Source: an uncultured Tidjanibacter sp. (GTDB lineage Bacteria > Bacteroidota > Bacteroidia > Bacteroidales > Rikenellaceae). Taken from it: 13,213 nt of DNA. The stretch's first letter is position 1. Each line of letters opens with the position of its first letter. Shown here piece by piece: positions 13,016 to 13,213 of this stretch. The notes under the pieces are model-generated. The model did no database searches and was not told where the DNA came from. It saw nothing but the letters and a program-made list of their open reading frames with translations. The position numbers and the translations under genes are program-made. The DNA is taken from NCBI GenBank assembly GCA_934663885.1, contig CAKUKW010000034.1, positions 1 to 13,213 of the forward strand, in the 5' to 3' direction.

Positions 13016-13213
13016 ATGAAAGACATATCGTTCCATATAACAGACGTAACGGAAAATTGTATCCGGGCCGGGGCTTCCGAAATGAGGCTCGGCCTGAAAC
13101 TCGAAGGACAGAAGCTGGAGCTGACCATTGAAGACAACGGCTGCGGTATGAGCGAAGAGACAATACTGAAGGCCACAAATCCATTCTATACTACACGCAC
13201 GACAAGGAAAGTG
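13016..13213 (+). CDS. GHKL ATP-binding (histidine-kinase-like) protein, 3' part beyond window
   Basis: The first 66 residues of an open frame that runs off the window. It has the N box of a small class of histidine-kinase-like ATPases (VTENCIRAGA, 11-20), the G1 box DNGCGM (40-45) and NPFYTTRTTRKV (55-66), the segment leading into the ATP lid, where the family continues to a GLGL box. Proteins starting like this, about 180 residues long, follow PHP and DRTGG genes in hydrogenase clusters. It is a stand-alone ATPase without a sensor domain in the part seen. The ATG at 13016 is chosen because the family starts within a few residues of it (MKDISFHI). Together with the gene at 9926 it gives the cassette two separate kinase-like domains. 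Confidence 0.85.
   Translation, partial: MKDISFHITDVTENCIRAGASEMRLGLKLEGQKLELTIEDNGCGMSEETILKATNPFYTTRTTRKV

Noticed and set aside
1..13213. CRISPR array
   Set aside because: No regularly spaced short direct repeats were found; the repeats seen are dispersed and inverted.

Overview
The window looks like a chromosomal segment from a strictly anaerobic or fermentative member of the Bacteroidota, most likely Bacteroidales. The evidence is the Bacteroidota-type promoter element TAnnTTTG (three good matches upstream of genes), near absence of Shine-Dalgarno sequences, a lipoprotein with an acidic 'CGGDD' start, and a DUF2752 plus zinc-ribbon/CD225 gene pair. I cannot name the genus from the sequence alone.

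Left part (1-2740): about 760 bases hold no convincing gene but several strong inverted repeats, including a clear plus-strand terminator (154-188) and a copy of a small intergenic repeat family. A minus-strand block follows: a small lipoprotein, a DUF2752 membrane protein, a zinc-ribbon/CD225 membrane protein and a TerB-like protein. The block is separated by a 15-bp terminator hairpin from the next unit.

Metal unit (2740-5174, minus strand): a Fur-family regulator, probably Zur-like, followed by a P1B-type Zn/Cd-exporting ATPase. The ATPase has its own TAACTTTG promoter element, with a perfect 15-bp palindrome TGCAACTAAGTTGCA just upstream, lying across the last codons of the fur gene.

Hydrogenase unit (5328-13213, plus strand): a promoter carrying an 18-bp Rex-box-like palindrome drives hydE, then hydG and hydF. 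These are the three maturases that build the [FeFe]-hydrogenase H-cluster. They are followed by a tight cassette: a DRTGG-domain protein, an RsbW-type ATP-binding protein, a divergent 'sensory' [FeFe]-hydrogenase-like protein, a second DRTGG protein, a PHP-family phosphoesterase and the start of a second ATP-binding kinase-like protein cut by the window end. Such cassettes of altered hydrogenase plus kinase and phosphatase modules are thought to sense H2 or redox state. A catalytic NADH/ferredoxin hydrogenase (HydABC type) probably follows outside the window, but that is inference.

The least expected structure is a pair of about 100-bp inverted repeats (6452-6552 and 8069-8167) that bracket hydG exactly, each with a different hairpin on its hydG side. 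A third, divergent copy near the left edge keeps the same flanking blocks but has a completely different hairpin stem sequence, as expected of an element conserved for structure.
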